DNA of 64,000 bases from Nitrospira sp. (GCA_005116745.1 SWDS01000009.1:1509-65508), one strand, 5' to 3'. Shown: positions 33,753-43,077, numbered from the stretch's first letter. Made by a program: numbers and translations. The notes: generated by a model not told the origin, from the sequence alone.

Positions 33753-36101
33753 ATGAAATCACTGACCCAAGAAGATCTGATTAGGGTGCTGTTGAAGAAA
33801 TGGTGGTGGACTGCTGTCAGTATCGTCGCCTGTCTGTCTCTAGCCTACGGAGGTTGGAAGATCTTTCCTAAGACCTATAAGTCCACGGTCATTGTGACAA
33901 TCGATAGTCCGAAAGTGTCGAAGGATTATGTGAAAGGTCTAGGGGGGGCTGAGGGAAGAGGGGGTGAAGACCCTGCGACTGTTGCCATGCAGCAGGTATT
34001 GCTCGCACTTACGAATAAATCCGTGTTGGTGCCTATTATCGAGAATATGAAGCCGTATCGAGATAAGGAAGAGGCAACAGAAGAATCCTTGATGAAACGC
34101 CTTCGACAGGCCGTTGCCGTGGAAAAACCAAAAGACGGCGTCGGCATTGCGATTTCTTATAAACACTTTGATCCCTATGTGGCTCAAGCCGTCACGGCCC
34201 TTCTTGCCGTCAAGCTGCAGGAAGACAATGCGAAGAGACGAGAAGGACTTATAGAGACTACAACCGAGTTTCTGTCTGTTGAGCTGAATCGAATGAAGGC
34301 GGAACTTGAAGCCAAGGAACAGGCGATATCTGATTTCAAAAAGGATCATATCGGAGAATTGCCGGGCCAGATGGAGGCCAACCTGCGCACGCTCGATCGA
34401 TTGCAGGCTGATCTTACGACTTCCAGTGAATCTTTGAACAAGGGAGGGGAACGGCTTACGGCCTTGGAAAAAGCGATCAGGGAATTCTCTGAGCTCGGGT
34501 CAACCGACGTGGTTCCAGTGGTTCCAGTTGAGAGGGGCGGGCGAATGATTGAATCTCGGTCTCCCGACCCTCGTGGTGCCAAGTTAGAGGAATTAAAGCA
34601 AAAGCTAAATGAACTCTTGGGGGTCTATAAGGAGAACTATCCGGATGTGGTGCATCTTCGACAGGAAATCCGCCGGTTAGAGTTGGAGCCACGAGTGGCT
34701 GGTAGCGATCAACTGGGTGTGGGTGAGACGACAGGTGGACGGGTTGAAAACAGTGCCAAGGTTGCCCGTAAGCCCATTGACCCATTCTTGAGAGAACTGA
34801 TGAAGGAGCGCAATGAACTAAAAAGTGAGATGGCCTTCCTTAAGGAAAAACAGGCCAAGACAGTTCGTCAGATCAAGGAGCTTGAAGCGCATGTACAACG
34901 TATACCCGCGGCAGAACAGCGCCTCACAATCCTAGTCCGAGACTATGAGAATCTCCAGAAGGGGTATCAATCTCTTCTTGATAAGCGGACCAATGCCAGG
35001 ATTTTGGGGAATTATGAGAGTCGTCAGTTTGGAGAGCAGTATCGCATTATTGAGCCGGCAAGTTTTCCCTATGACGAAGAACCACCGACACTTCTCCATT
35101 TTCTACTCGGCGGGTTTGTGCTGGGCTGCGCCATCGGGTTGGGAGGAGCCATTGGCGTAGAGTTTATGAAGCCCGGCTGTCGCCGCCCCGAAGAAGTCGA
35201 AAGCTATCTTGGTCTTTCGGTCATCGCCTCGATCCCTCCTTTTGACAACATGACAGTCGGAATGGGTTCGATGGGGTCGCGGGCGCTTCTTACTGGGCCT
35301 ACAACCAGTGTCGGTATTTTTGGACGTGCTCCATCACATTATGGATATGGACGCAACCGGACGGGTGCCGGATCCAGTACCAAGCGTGCATCGTTTACGA
35401 GTCTGCCCCAAGCGTTTCATTTGATTGCAAAGTGGGGGGAGCATTCCATTGTCGCTGAGCAATACCGAGTGGCGTCGACGCGTTTGCTGTTGATGACGGC
35501 TGGAAAGAAACATGTAGTCACTCTGGTGGCGAGCAGTATTATGGGGGAAGGTAAAACAACCACGGCTGTCAATCTTGCTTATGTTCTAGCTCATGATCTG
35601 AAGAAATCTACGCTCCTGATTGATTGCGATTTCAAGCGCCCGATGGTGCATGAATACATGGACATTTCGGTCGAGCCCGGCCTCAGCGAAGCGATGCTGG
35701 GGCAAGACATCCTTGACAATTGCATTCATCACTATGAGGGGATTCCACTCTCGATTCTGCCGTGCGGGGATCCGACGGTCAGGCCTGCCAGTATTTCCGG
35801 GATTCAGTATGTGAAACAGATTTTGCCAGAGCTAAGGACTCGCTATGACCATGTGATTTTAGATGGGCCGCCTATATTGACACTTGCTGATGTCAATGTC
35901 CTTGGTAGTCTGGCGGATCAAGTGATTCTTGTGGTGCGAGCCGGCTTGACCAGCCTCGATATGGTACGCAAAGCGGTCAAGCAGCTCAACGTCAATAGCG
36001 ACGAGATTGGAGTTGTCTTGACGAAGGTTGAAATGGAGTTCGCGCCTTATTTCATGTACGAGACGCCCTATGTTGGTAAAAGCGGACGAAGTGGTGAATA
36101 A
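33753..36101 (+). CDS. Wzc-like chain-length determinant and tyrosine kinase
   Basis: 782 residues. The N-terminal Wzz domain has a first membrane helix (WWWTAVSIVACLSLAYGGW), a large periplasmic coiled coil (residues about 150-430), and a second helix near LLHFLLGGFVLGCAIGLGGAIG. The cytoplasmic BY-kinase domain has Walker A IMGEGKTT with Lys601, Walker A' STLLIDCDFKRP, and Walker B HVILDGPP. The C-terminal Tyr cluster is small, with three Tyr in APYFMYETPYVGKSG. Such proteins set chain length and control export through cycles of phosphorylation. In many XrtA loci the two halves are separate proteins; here they are fused. A partner phosphatase domain lies in the gene at 61987. Confidence 0.9.
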   Translation: MKSLTQEDLIRVLLKKWWWTAVSIVACLSLAYGGWKIFPKTYKSTVIVTIDSPKVSKDYVKGLGGAEGRGGEDPATVAMQQVLLALTNKSVLVPIIENMKPYRDKEEATEESLMKRLRQAVAVEKPKDGVGIAISYKHFDPYVAQAVTALLAVKLQEDNAKRREGLIETTTEFLSVELNRMKAELEAKEQAISDFKKDHIGELPGQMEANLRTLDRLQADLTTSSESLNKGGERLTALEKAIREFSELGSTDVVPVVPVERGGRMIESRSPDPRGAKLEELKQKLNELLGVYKENYPDVVHLRQEIRRLELEPRVAGSDQLGVGETTGGRVENSAKVARKPIDPFLRELMKERNELKSEMAFLKEKQAKTVRQIKELEAHVQRIPAAEQRLTILVRDYENLQKGYQSLLDKRTNARILGNYESRQFGEQYRIIEPASFPYDEEPPTLLHFLLGGFVLGCAIGLGGAIGVEFMKPGCRRPEEVESYLGLSVIASIPPFDNMTVGMGSMGSRALLTGPTTSVGIFGRAPSHYGYGRNRTGAGSSTKRASFTSLPQAFHLIAKWGEHSIVAEQYRVASTRLLLMTAGKKHVVTLVASSIMGEGKTTTAVNLAYVLAHDLKKSTLLIDCDFKRPMVHEYMDISVEPGLSEAMLGQDILDNCIHHYEGIPLSILPCGDPTVRPASISGIQYVKQILPELRTRYDHVILDGPPILTLADVNVLGSLADQVILVVRAGLTSLDMVRKAVKQLNVNSDEIGVVLTKVEMEFAPYFMYETPYVGKSGRSGE

Positions 36102-37152
36102 AGAGGCTGCAGTGGAGCCGGAGCTGCAGTTGTGCCGCTTCACGGAGGGCGTGTATTCGAGGTGGGACGGACTGAGTCCTAAAAAGCGGATACTCATCTT
36201 GGGAAGCGGAAAGTTTGCCGGGGAACTCTGTCGAGTCGTACGTTCGCAACGCTTTGGTATGGTGGAAATCATTGGGGCTCTTGTAGGGGGAAATGAGCGA
36301 CTAGAGAAGAATCAAGATGTGCCCGGAATCCTTGGCACTTATGGACAGGTGGCACGAGTAGTAGAAGAACAGAAGGTGACTACTGTCGTTGTTTGTCTTG
36401 AAGATCGTCGCTCGGCACTGCCGGTTGAACAGCTGCTCGATTTGAAGGCGATGGGAATAGATGTTCGTGATGGGCATCAATTGTTCGAAGAAGTCTCGGG
36501 CCGCCTCTCAATTGATTCGCTTCGCCCAAGCGCCCTCGTTTTTTCAAATGGTTTCAAGCAACGCATGGTCACCCGTATCATGAAGCGGTTCGGTGACATG
36601 ATGGTTGCAATCGGGGGATTACTAGTGCTGTTTCCACTATTCTTACTCGTCGCGTTTTTGATTAAGGTTGATTCATCAGGGCCCGTGTTTTATCGCCAGG
36701 TCCGTGTCGGATTGCGCGGGCGGCCCTTTTCGATCTGGAAGTTTCGATCAATGGTGCAAGATGCTGAAAATGCAGGGGCTCAATGGGCGCAAGCGGATGA
36801 TCCGCGCATCTCCCGCGTCGGGTGGTGGCTGCGAAAGACTCGTGTCGATGAGTTTCCGCAGCTGATTAATGTGTTAGGAGGGGAGATGAGTCTTGTTGGG
36901 CCTCGCCCGGAGCGGTCGGTGTTCGTGCAGGACTTGCGAAAAACCATTCCCTATTATGATTTGCGCCACACGGTCAGGCCCGGCATCACCGGATGGGCAC
37001 AGGTGAAGTTTCGCTATGGCGCCTCTGCAGAAGATGCCCATATGAAGTTGCAATATGACCTCTACTACGTCAAGCGGTTGTCCTTCGGGATCGATATGAG
37101 CATTCTGGTGCAGACGGTGCGAGTGATGTTGCTCGGGGAAGGGGCGCAGTAA
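36070..37152 (+). CDS. XrtA-type priming sugar transferase (TIGR03013-like)
   Basis: About 360 residues from MLVKADEVVNKEAAVEPELQ, overlapping the kinase gene by 32 bases; a GTG at 36091 is possible. The N-terminal half has a nucleotide-binding fold (KKRILILGSGKFAGELCRVV). The C-terminal half is the bacterial sugar transferase domain: membrane segment MMVAIGGLLVLFPLFLLVAFLI, then SGPVFYRQVRVGLRGRPFSI, RKTRVDEFPQLINVLGGEMS and LVGPRPERS. It transfers the first sugar phosphate to undecaprenyl phosphate, starting the repeat unit. Unlike the longer family members, it lacks the N-terminal four-helix membrane block. Confidence 0.88.
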   Translation: MLVKADEVVNKEAAVEPELQLCRFTEGVYSRWDGLSPKKRILILGSGKFAGELCRVVRSQRFGMVEIIGALVGGNERLEKNQDVPGILGTYGQVARVVEEQKVTTVVVCLEDRRSALPVEQLLDLKAMGIDVRDGHQLFEEVSGRLSIDSLRPSALVFSNGFKQRMVTRIMKRFGDMMVAIGGLLVLFPLFLLVAFLIKVDSSGPVFYRQVRVGLRGRPFSIWKFRSMVQDAENAGAQWAQADDPRISRVGWWLRKTRVDEFPQLINVLGGEMSLVGPRPERSVFVQDLRKTIPYYDLRHTVRPGITGWAQVKFRYGASAEDAHMKLQYDLYYVKRLSFGIDMSILVQTVRVMLLGEGAQ

Positions 37153-38066
37153 TGGCTTCCAACCAGCAGAGCCAAGAGGCGCGGGTACGCCATGTCCTCT
37201 CATTTGATGTGGAAGAGCATTTTCAGGTATCGGCCTTTTGGTCCGATGCCAGAAGACAACAGTGGGATCGGCTGGAAAGTCGCGTTGAGCAGAATACGCT
37301 TCGGCTCGCGGAGCTCTTGGCGTCTGCTGAGACAAAGGCCACATTTTTCGTTTTAGGATGGGTGGCGGAGCGACATCCGGGGTTGGTCAAAGCGTTGGCG
37401 AAACAGGGGCATGAAATTGCATCGCATGGTTACGGACATGAGTTAGTTACCAATCAGACTGAAAGCGAGTTTCGGGACGACGTCAGGCGGTCCAAATGCA
37501 TTTTGGAAGAGTTGACGGGAAAGATGGTATTCGGCTATCGGGCGCCCAGCTTCTCGATCACTGATCGAACCCCGTGGGCGTTACCGATTTTGGTTGAAGA
37601 AGGCTATCTCTATGACTCCAGTATCTATAGTCGATTCCAACCTTCGGAGAAAGTTGAGATGCAGAGCTGTGTGCAGGAGATCGTGACGACCGCCGGCCCC
37701 ATTTTTGAATTGGCTCTACCTACAGCGGACCTATGCGGTATTCAGCTCCCTACTCCCGGGGGGGGGTACTTTCGCCTCTTGCCCTATTCAGCTTCTAGAA
37801 TGATTTTAAGGAAGTTTGAAAAAACTGGAACTCAGTTCGTCATGTATCTGCACCCTTGGGAGATTGATCCAGATCAACCTCGAATGGAGGGGCCCGTGAT
37901 TTCAAAATTTCGCCATTATCTAAATCTCGAGAGAACCGAGCAACGGTTGAAAAATCTGTTGCGTGATTTCGCGTTTGCTCCTGTAATCGATGCAATTCAG
38001 CCAATCCGTGACATATGCCAAGGCCGGGTACAGGGTGGTGCGGCTGCATGTGCTGTGTTTGGATAA
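37152..38066 (+). CDS. XrtA-type polysaccharide deacetylase with DUF3473
   Basis: 304 residues; the ATG overlaps the previous stop (TAATG). The NodB-like deacetylase domain shows the metal site: SFDVEEHFQV with the catalytic Asp, and the His pair in IASHGYGHELV. GYRAPSFSIT and EEGYLYDSSIYSR follow. The C-terminal DUF3473 part reads YFRLLPYSASRMILRKFEK and FVMYLHPWEIDPDQPRM. This architecture is typical of the deacetylase in PEP-CTERM/exosortase polysaccharide loci. It removes acetyl groups from amino sugars of the growing polymer or its precursors. Confidence 0.9.
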   Translation: MASNQQSQEARVRHVLSFDVEEHFQVSAFWSDARRQQWDRLESRVEQNTLRLAELLASAETKATFFVLGWVAERHPGLVKALAKQGHEIASHGYGHELVTNQTESEFRDDVRRSKCILEELTGKMVFGYRAPSFSITDRTPWALPILVEEGYLYDSSIYSRFQPSEKVEMQSCVQEIVTTAGPIFELALPTADLCGIQLPTPGGGYFRLLPYSASRMILRKFEKTGTQFVMYLHPWEIDPDQPRMEGPVISKFRHYLNLERTEQRLKNLLRDFAFAPVIDAIQPIRDICQGRVQGGAAACAVFG

Positions 38067-38079
38067 ACAGTTACGGTGA

Positions 38080-38577
38080 ATGATGAAGTATTGGTATGCA
38101 GTAAGGACGAAGCCTCGTTGTGAAGCGTTTGCAGAGACTAATCTTCAGCGGCTTGGGGTGGAGGTGTTTCTTCCAATGCTGATGGAAGGCACGCCCATGT
38201 CCGTGGTGAATCGAAAATTAGCCACGCCTTTGTTTCCAGGGTATCTCTTTGTACGGTGTGCGATGCCGGCTCAGTATCGCGCAGTTAGTTATGCCACAGG
38301 GGTCAAGGATGTTGTCTCATTCGGTGCCGGCCCCTCGATTGTGGACGATTCAATCATCGATTCGATTAAGGGGCAAGCTGTGAACAGTATCATCGAAATT
38401 GCTGATTGCGCACTTGTGCCAGGCAAAGCTGTGCGAATTCACGAAGGACCGTTGTGCGGATTGGATACGGTCTTTGAGAAAAAGCTGAACGGGACGTCTC
38501 GCGTGGTGTTGTTGCTGAAGGCTCTTTCCTATCAGGCGCGAGTTGTTATTGACATTCGAGGAGTGGTCAATGCCTGA
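38080..38577 (+). CDS. NusG-paralogue antitermination factor (RfaH/LoaP-like)
   Basis: 165 residues. The NGN domain is clear: KYWYAVRTKPRCEAFAETNL, VEVFLPM, then FPGYLFVRCA and YATGVKDVVSFGAGP. The C-terminal KOW segment is VPGKAVRIHEGPLCGLDTVFEK. Housekeeping NusG is normally encoded beside ribosomal protein genes; a copy inside a polysaccharide operon is characteristic of specialised paralogues that let RNA polymerase read through long operons. It would act on this locus, whose upstream leader is unusually long. No ops-like sequence was identified. Confidence 0.85.
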   Translation: MMKYWYAVRTKPRCEAFAETNLQRLGVEVFLPMLMEGTPMSVVNRKLATPLFPGYLFVRCAMPAQYRAVSYATGVKDVVSFGAGPSIVDDSIIDSIKGQAVNSIIEIADCALVPGKAVRIHEGPLCGLDTVFEKKLNGTSRVVLLLKALSYQARVVIDIRGVVNA

Positions 38578-38883
38578 AGAATCAAAGCTTGAATGTTCTG
38601 CTCTGCATAGGGGTGGAAGCTTCCAGAGTTTCTTGATGGGACTTTGATCTGGCCCCTTTTCCGATCAAGGATCCGCAGCGAGAGCTAGAAGCTTGGGCGA
38701 TCGTCCTCTATTTTCAAGACCCGGTGGCTGACATCGGATGGGCGGTAGCACGAGTTGAGCCTATCCAAACCCATTTCAAAAATGCAATAGTATTTTTGGC
38801 CGTGGGACTGCAGCAGAGAGTACAAAGCTAAAATATCCCATTGAAGGGACCCTTGTTAGCTAGATTTTGGAGCAAAAAAGGCA
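38578..38883. other. Intergenic stretch with a startless open frame
   Basis: Forward-strand bases about 38640-38830 are open for nearly 60 codons without a start (FDLAPFPIKDPQRELEAWAI and on to FLAVGLQQRVQS). It could be decayed coding sequence but resembles nothing I know. AAGG lies just before the carbamoyltransferase ATG. Confidence 0.35.
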
Positions 38884-40728
38884 ATGTATATACTAGGTAT
38901 TTCGGCGTTCTATCATGATAGTGCAGCTTGTCTAGTACATGAGGGAGAGATTATTGCAGCCGCGCAGGAAGAACGGTTCACACGCAAGAAGCATGATTCA
39001 AGTTTTCCACATCATGCAGTGCGATTCTGCCTCGCCCAAGCTGGCATTAAGATCTCGGATGTCAAATACTTAGTCTTCTATGACAAACCCCTTGTTAAGT
39101 TTGAGCGGCTTCTTGAAACATACGTAGGATTCTCACCCAAAGGCATTCAGTCATTTCTCGCCGCCATGCCCGTGTGGCTTAAAGAGAAGCTGTTTCTGAG
39201 GAAGTTGCTTCAGAAGGAGGTTCTGACGTGCGTGGAGGGTGTGGATCAGGCGCAGTTGCCTGAATTGTTGTTCGGCGAGCACCATGAGTCTCACGCCGCC
39301 TCCGCATTCTTCGCTTCCCCCTATCAGAAAGCTGGCGTGCTCTGCATGGACGGGGTTGGAGAATGGGCGACAACCTCTGCCTGGCTTGGTGAAGGGAACA
39401 CGCTGACGCCGTTGTGGGAAATTCCCTTTCCCCACTCGTTGGGGCTTTTGTACTCGGCGTTCACCTACTACACTGGCTTTAAGGTCAACTCGGGTGAATA
39501 TAAGGTGATGGGTCTGGCTCCCTATGGAGAGCCGAAGTATGTGAAAGCTATCTATGAACACCTTCTGGATCTGAAGCCAGATGGGACGTTTCGTATGAAC
39601 ATGGAGTACTTCAACTACTGCACCGGACTCACAATGACTAGCCGGAAGTTTGACGAAGTATTTGGCGGCCCGCCTCGCCAACCAGAATCGAAATTGTCCC
39701 AACGGGAAATGGACTTGGCTCGCTCAATTCAAGAAGTCACAGAAGAGGTGATGTTACGACTTTCTCGGACCATGCACCGCGAGACGGGCGTCGACTATCT
39801 CTGCATGGCTGGAGGGGTAGCACTGAACTGTGTGGGCAATGGAAGGGTTTTACGCGAGGGGCCATTCAAGGGCATATGGATTCAGCCAGCAGCGGGTGAC
39901 GCTGGTGGTGCCTTGGGCGCAGCGCTGAGCGCGTGGCATCTGTACGAGAATAAGCCAAGAACTGCGAATAACATCAGTGACCAGATGAAAGGCAGTTATC
40001 TGGGGCCAGCCTTTAGCAACGACGAGGTTGAACTGAGACTCAAACAACTCGACGCTGCCTATGTACGACTGGGTGAGAAGGATCTATTTACTCGAGTAGC
40101 GGAGGAGCTTGCTGCGGGCAAAGTTGTGGGCTGGTTCCAAGGTCGCATGGAGTTTGGGCCGAGGTCATTAGGTGGGCGGAGTATTCTGGGAGATGCACGC
40201 AATACGAAGATGCAGTCCGTCATGAACCTCAAGATCAAGTACCGGGAATCGTTCAGGCCCTTCGCGCCGTCAGTCCTACGTGAACGGGTGAATAGTTATT
40301 TCCAAATGGATTGCGATAGTCCCTATATGCTTTTGGTGGCACCTGTGCAAGAGAAGCGCAGGCTGCCATTTAAGTCGAGTGAAAAGGGACTGTGGGGAAT
40401 CGAACTCCTCAACGTTCTCCGGTCGGATATCCCAGCTGTCACACATATTGACTACTCGGCAAGAATTCAGACGGTCCACGAAGATACGAATCCTAGCTAT
40501 TATTACTTGCTGAAGGCCTTCGAGGAGCGGACCGGATATGCCACATTGGTTAACACCTCTTTCAATGTGCGCGGAGAGCCGATTGTTTGTACGCCGGAAG
40601 ATGCCTTCCGCTGTTTCATGCGAACCGAAATGGATATCTTGGTGTTAGAAAATTGTGTACTGAAGAAGGAAGACCAGAAGCCTTTGGAAAGAGATACGGA
40701 TTGGAAGCAGGAGTTTGCTCTCGACTAA
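38884..40728 (+). CDS. Carbamoyltransferase, NodU/TobZ family
   Basis: 614 residues, full length. The N-terminal Kae1-like domain has LGISAFYHDSAACLVHEGE, the metal-site histidines in FGEHHESHAASAFFASPY, and VLCMDGVGEWATTSAW. The C-terminal YrdC-like domain reads GKVVGWFQGRMEFGPRSLGG, RSILGDARN and YATLVNTSFNVRGEPIV. These enzymes move a carbamoyl group from carbamoyl phosphate, via carbamoyl-adenylate, to a hydroxyl of a sugar or natural product. Followed closely by SxtJ- and DUF5989-family genes, a trio often found together. The likely role is carbamoylation of a sugar in the exopolysaccharide. Confidence 0.93.
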   Translation: MYILGISAFYHDSAACLVHEGEIIAAAQEERFTRKKHDSSFPHHAVRFCLAQAGIKISDVKYLVFYDKPLVKFERLLETYVGFSPKGIQSFLAAMPVWLKEKLFLRKLLQKEVLTCVEGVDQAQLPELLFGEHHESHAASAFFASPYQKAGVLCMDGVGEWATTSAWLGEGNTLTPLWEIPFPHSLGLLYSAFTYYTGFKVNSGEYKVMGLAPYGEPKYVKAIYEHLLDLKPDGTFRMNMEYFNYCTGLTMTSRKFDEVFGGPPRQPESKLSQREMDLARSIQEVTEEVMLRLSRTMHRETGVDYLCMAGGVALNCVGNGRVLREGPFKGIWIQPAAGDAGGALGAALSAWHLYENKPRTANNISDQMKGSYLGPAFSNDEVELRLKQLDAAYVRLGEKDLFTRVAEELAAGKVVGWFQGRMEFGPRSLGGRSILGDARNTKMQSVMNLKIKYRESFRPFAPSVLRERVNSYFQMDCDSPYMLLVAPVQEKRRLPFKSSEKGLWGIELLNVLRSDIPAVTHIDYSARIQTVHEDTNPSYYYLLKAFEERTGYATLVNTSFNVRGEPIVCTPEDAFRCFMRTEMDILVLENCVLKKEDQKPLERDTDWKQEFALD

Positions 40729-40744
40729 TCTGAGTGAGGATCAC

Positions 40745-41140
40745 GTGAATCAGATGGCAACAACAAAAGACCTTCGGAGTTTTGGATTATTGGTTGGGGC
40801 GGTGTTCTGCATTATTGGCCTATGGCCCTTGGTGTTTCGGGGCGAGCCCATGCGGGACTGGGTTATTGGTGGGGGCGGGCTCCTGGTTCTACTGGGAGCG
40901 ATTGTTCCTCAGCTGCTCCGCCCTCTTCATACGGGCTGGATGTGGATCGGCCATGTGTTGGGGTGGGTCAATACCAGAATTTTGCTGAGCATCGTGTTTT
41001 ATGGATTGATTACCCCTATTGGCTTGATCTTCCGGCTAATGGGGAAGAATACAGTGCGACAAGCATTTTCTGAATCAAGCGCCACGTATCGCGTAATTCG
41101 GACACCACGAGCAAGAAATCATATGAAAGCTCAGTTCTAA
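40745..41140 (+). CDS. SxtJ-family membrane protein
   Basis: About 131 residues from a GTG with GAGTGAGGA upstream; ATG at 40754 is the alternative. Three or four membrane segments: FGLLVGAVFCIIGLWPLVF, WVIGGGGLLVLLGAIVPQLL, and TRILLSIVFYGLITPIGLIFRLMG. The order and the position directly after a carbamoyltransferase fit the SxtJ family, named from the saxitoxin cluster, whose exact function is unknown. It may hold the carbamoyltransferase at the membrane, which is a guess from the conserved pairing. Confidence 0.8.
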   Translation: MNQMATTKDLRSFGLLVGAVFCIIGLWPLVFRGEPMRDWVIGGGGLLVLLGAIVPQLLRPLHTGWMWIGHVLGWVNTRILLSIVFYGLITPIGLIFRLMGKNTVRQAFSESSATYRVIRTPRARNHMKAQF

Positions 41141-41170
41141 TTCATCGATTGTGTGCCAAGGAGGTGGGGT

Positions 41171-41323
41171 ATGGGTGAGTTCGTAGGAGAGCTGTGGGCC
41201 TTCATGAAAGAACGCAAGAAGTTTTGGCTGTTGCCCATTGTATTGGTGTTGGTGCTGCTGGGAAGTCTCATTGTATTAACGCAGGGGTCGGCAGTTGCAC
41301 CGTTCATCTACACGTTGTTTTGA
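41171..41323 (+). CDS. DUF5989-family small membrane protein
   Basis: A 50-residue gene with a strong ribosome site (AGGAGGTGGGGT) before ATG. The protein begins MGEFVGELWAFMKERKKFW, continues with one hydrophobic helix (LLPIVLVLVLLGSLIVLTQ), and ends SAVAPFIYTLF. This matches the DUF5989 pattern: an amphipathic start, KERKKFWLLP, one helix and an APFIYTLF end. Such proteins regularly follow carbamoyltransferase and SxtJ genes. Function unknown. Confidence 0.85.
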   Translation: MGEFVGELWAFMKERKKFWLLPIVLVLVLLGSLIVLTQGSAVAPFIYTLF

Positions 41324-41423
41324 GCTGCCTACAGCGTTGGCTCCTGTGAATGTCCTCTGTATTAATTATGTCGATGCCAGTCAGGGTCAATTAAGCTGGC
41401 GTTTTGTCACGGTGAGAGCCGAA

Positions 41424-41712
41424 TGAAGGTGCTGATTGTAGGGAATATGGGCTACATCGGTCCGATGGTGCTGCGTCATCTCTGCAAGAGTTATCTGCCT
41501 GCAATATTGATTGTTTTTGACACCGAGTTCTTCACCCAATATCCATAGCGCGCGTACCGTTTCCCGAGCATCTCCTCGACTGGCGATGTTTTGTGATGTG
41601 CGCTCGCACCACGATCTTGGAATTCAAGGATGGATTGGAGCAGGCTGGATTTGCCGATCAGGCGTATCGCGAATCGAGTTTTATGCGCTTGAATGTCTTT
41701 AGAAAGTTCTAG
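41424..41712 (+). pseudogene. Remnant of an NAD-dependent sugar epimerase/dehydratase
   Basis: ATG at 41424 gives MKVLIVGNMGYIGPMVLRHL, the Rossmann start of an extended short-chain dehydrogenase (GxxGxxG-like), but the frame stops at TAG after 41 codons (TEFFTQYP). Further on, another frame reads KDGLEQAGFADQAYRESSFM then RLNVFRKF and stops at 41710-41712, which looks like the C-terminus of the same kind of enzyme. Most of the middle is gone. Homologous genes normally stand beside C-methyltransferase, cytidylyltransferase and DUF4910 genes like those that follow, so an activity of that pathway has been lost here or is supplied elsewhere. Confidence 0.65.
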
Positions 41713-41822
41713 GAGGATGGGTGGTTGACCGATAAACTTGCATGGTTGCCGGTCACGAAGCACAGCACGCCAGCATAGTTGTCCGGTTGAGTGGATCCAT
41801 AACGATGAAAGGGAAGGTAGTC

Positions 41823-43058
41823 ATGGAAAGCAATGCTTGTTTATTTTGCCAGACGCCGCTACACCGGACCTTCATCGATCTCGGAATGCATCCACTCTGT
41901 GAAAGCTATGTGAGCCAAGATCGATTGGACCACATGGAACCATTCTACCCTTTGCACGTATACGTCTGTGAGCATTGCTGGCTTGTGCAGCTCCACGAGT
42001 ATGTTAGTCCGTCGGATATCTTTACCGAGTATGCCTACTTTTCCTCTTACGCAGATAGCTGGGTGCAGCATGCAAAGCGCTATACCGATATGATCGCGCA
42101 ACGACTTGCGCTCACTACAAAGAGTTTCGTGGTGGAACTTGCGAGTAATGACGGCTATTTGCTGCAGCATTTTGTCGCCAAGGGGATTCCGGTCCTTGGG
42201 GTCGAACCAGCAGCCAATGTGGCTGAAGTGGCACGAAAAAGGAATGTGCCAACACTGGTAAAGTTTTTCGGGAAACAGACTGCGGTCGAATTAGTTGAGC
42301 AGGGTACAAAAGCCGATCTTATCGCCGGAAACAATGTTTTGGCTCAGGTGCCGGATTTGAACGACTTCGTCGGCGGCATCAAACTATTGTTGACGCCGCA
42401 GGGTGTCGTCACCATCGAGTTTCCACATTTGATGAAGCTGATGGAGGAGAATCAGTTTGATACCATTTACCACGAGCATTTCTTCTACTTTTCGCTCCTG
42501 TCCGCGGAGCGCGTCTTTGCGGCACATGGCCTGGAAGTGTTTGATGTGGAAGAATTATCTACGCATGGAGGATCACTCCGGATCTATGCCCATCACGTCG
42601 ATGATACGACTCATCGCATGACGGAGCGATATAGTGAGTTAAAGCAGCGGGAGCAAACGGCTGGTTTTGAACAAGTCGAAACGTATGCGTTGTTTGGGGA
42701 GCGAGTCAAGGAGACCAAGCGAAAGTTGCTGGAGTTCTTGATTGAGGCGAAGCGAAAAGGAAAAGTTATCGTCGGATATGGGGCACCTGGCAAAGGCAAT
42801 ACGCTCCTTAATTATTGCGGAATACGCTCGGATTTCATCGAATACACCGTGGACCGCAATCCGTATAAGCAAGGGAAGTTTTTGCCTGGTACGCATATAC
42901 CGATTTATGCTCCGGAAAAGATTTCTGAAACCAAGCCGGACTATGTATTCATCCTGCCATGGAACTTTCGAGACGAGATCATGCAGCAAATGGGCTTCAT
43001 ACGCGAATGGGGTGGGAAATTTGTTGTGCCGATTCCTGAAGCGCGAGTGTGTACCTAG
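41823..43058 (+). CDS. Sugar C-methyltransferase-like SAM enzyme
   Basis: 411 residues from MESNACLFCQTPLHRTFIDL; GGGAAGG precedes this ATG. Two CxxC pairs near the N-terminus (CLFC and CEHC) form the putative zinc-binding domain of the NovU/TylC3 type. The SAM fold follows (VVELASNDGYLLQHFVAKGI, GVEPAANVAEVA), with the active-site segment TIYHEHFFYFSLLSAERVF, and then a second Rossmann-like domain (KGKVIVGYGAPGKGNTLLNY). These enzymes methylate the carbon next to a keto group of nucleotide deoxysugars. With the cytidylyltransferase at 45732, the substrate may be a CDP-sugar; that is inference. Confidence 0.87.
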   Translation: MESNACLFCQTPLHRTFIDLGMHPLCESYVSQDRLDHMEPFYPLHVYVCEHCWLVQLHEYVSPSDIFTEYAYFSSYADSWVQHAKRYTDMIAQRLALTTKSFVVELASNDGYLLQHFVAKGIPVLGVEPAANVAEVARKRNVPTLVKFFGKQTAVELVEQGTKADLIAGNNVLAQVPDLNDFVGGIKLLLTPQGVVTIEFPHLMKLMEENQFDTIYHEHFFYFSLLSAERVFAAHGLEVFDVEELSTHGGSLRIYAHHVDDTTHRMTERYSELKQREQTAGFEQVETYALFGERVKETKRKLLEFLIEAKRKGKVIVGYGAPGKGNTLLNYCGIRSDFIEYTVDRNPYKQGKFLPGTHIPIYAPEKISETKPDYVFILPWNFRDEIMQQMGFIREWGGKFVVPIPEARVCT

Positions 43059-43077
43059 TGATCATGCGGGGTAGACG

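Noticed and set aside
36028-36069. Upstream start for the priming sugar transferase
   Set aside because: It would extend 74 bases into the kinase gene with a peptide that looks unlike the family; the ATG at 36070 is preferred.
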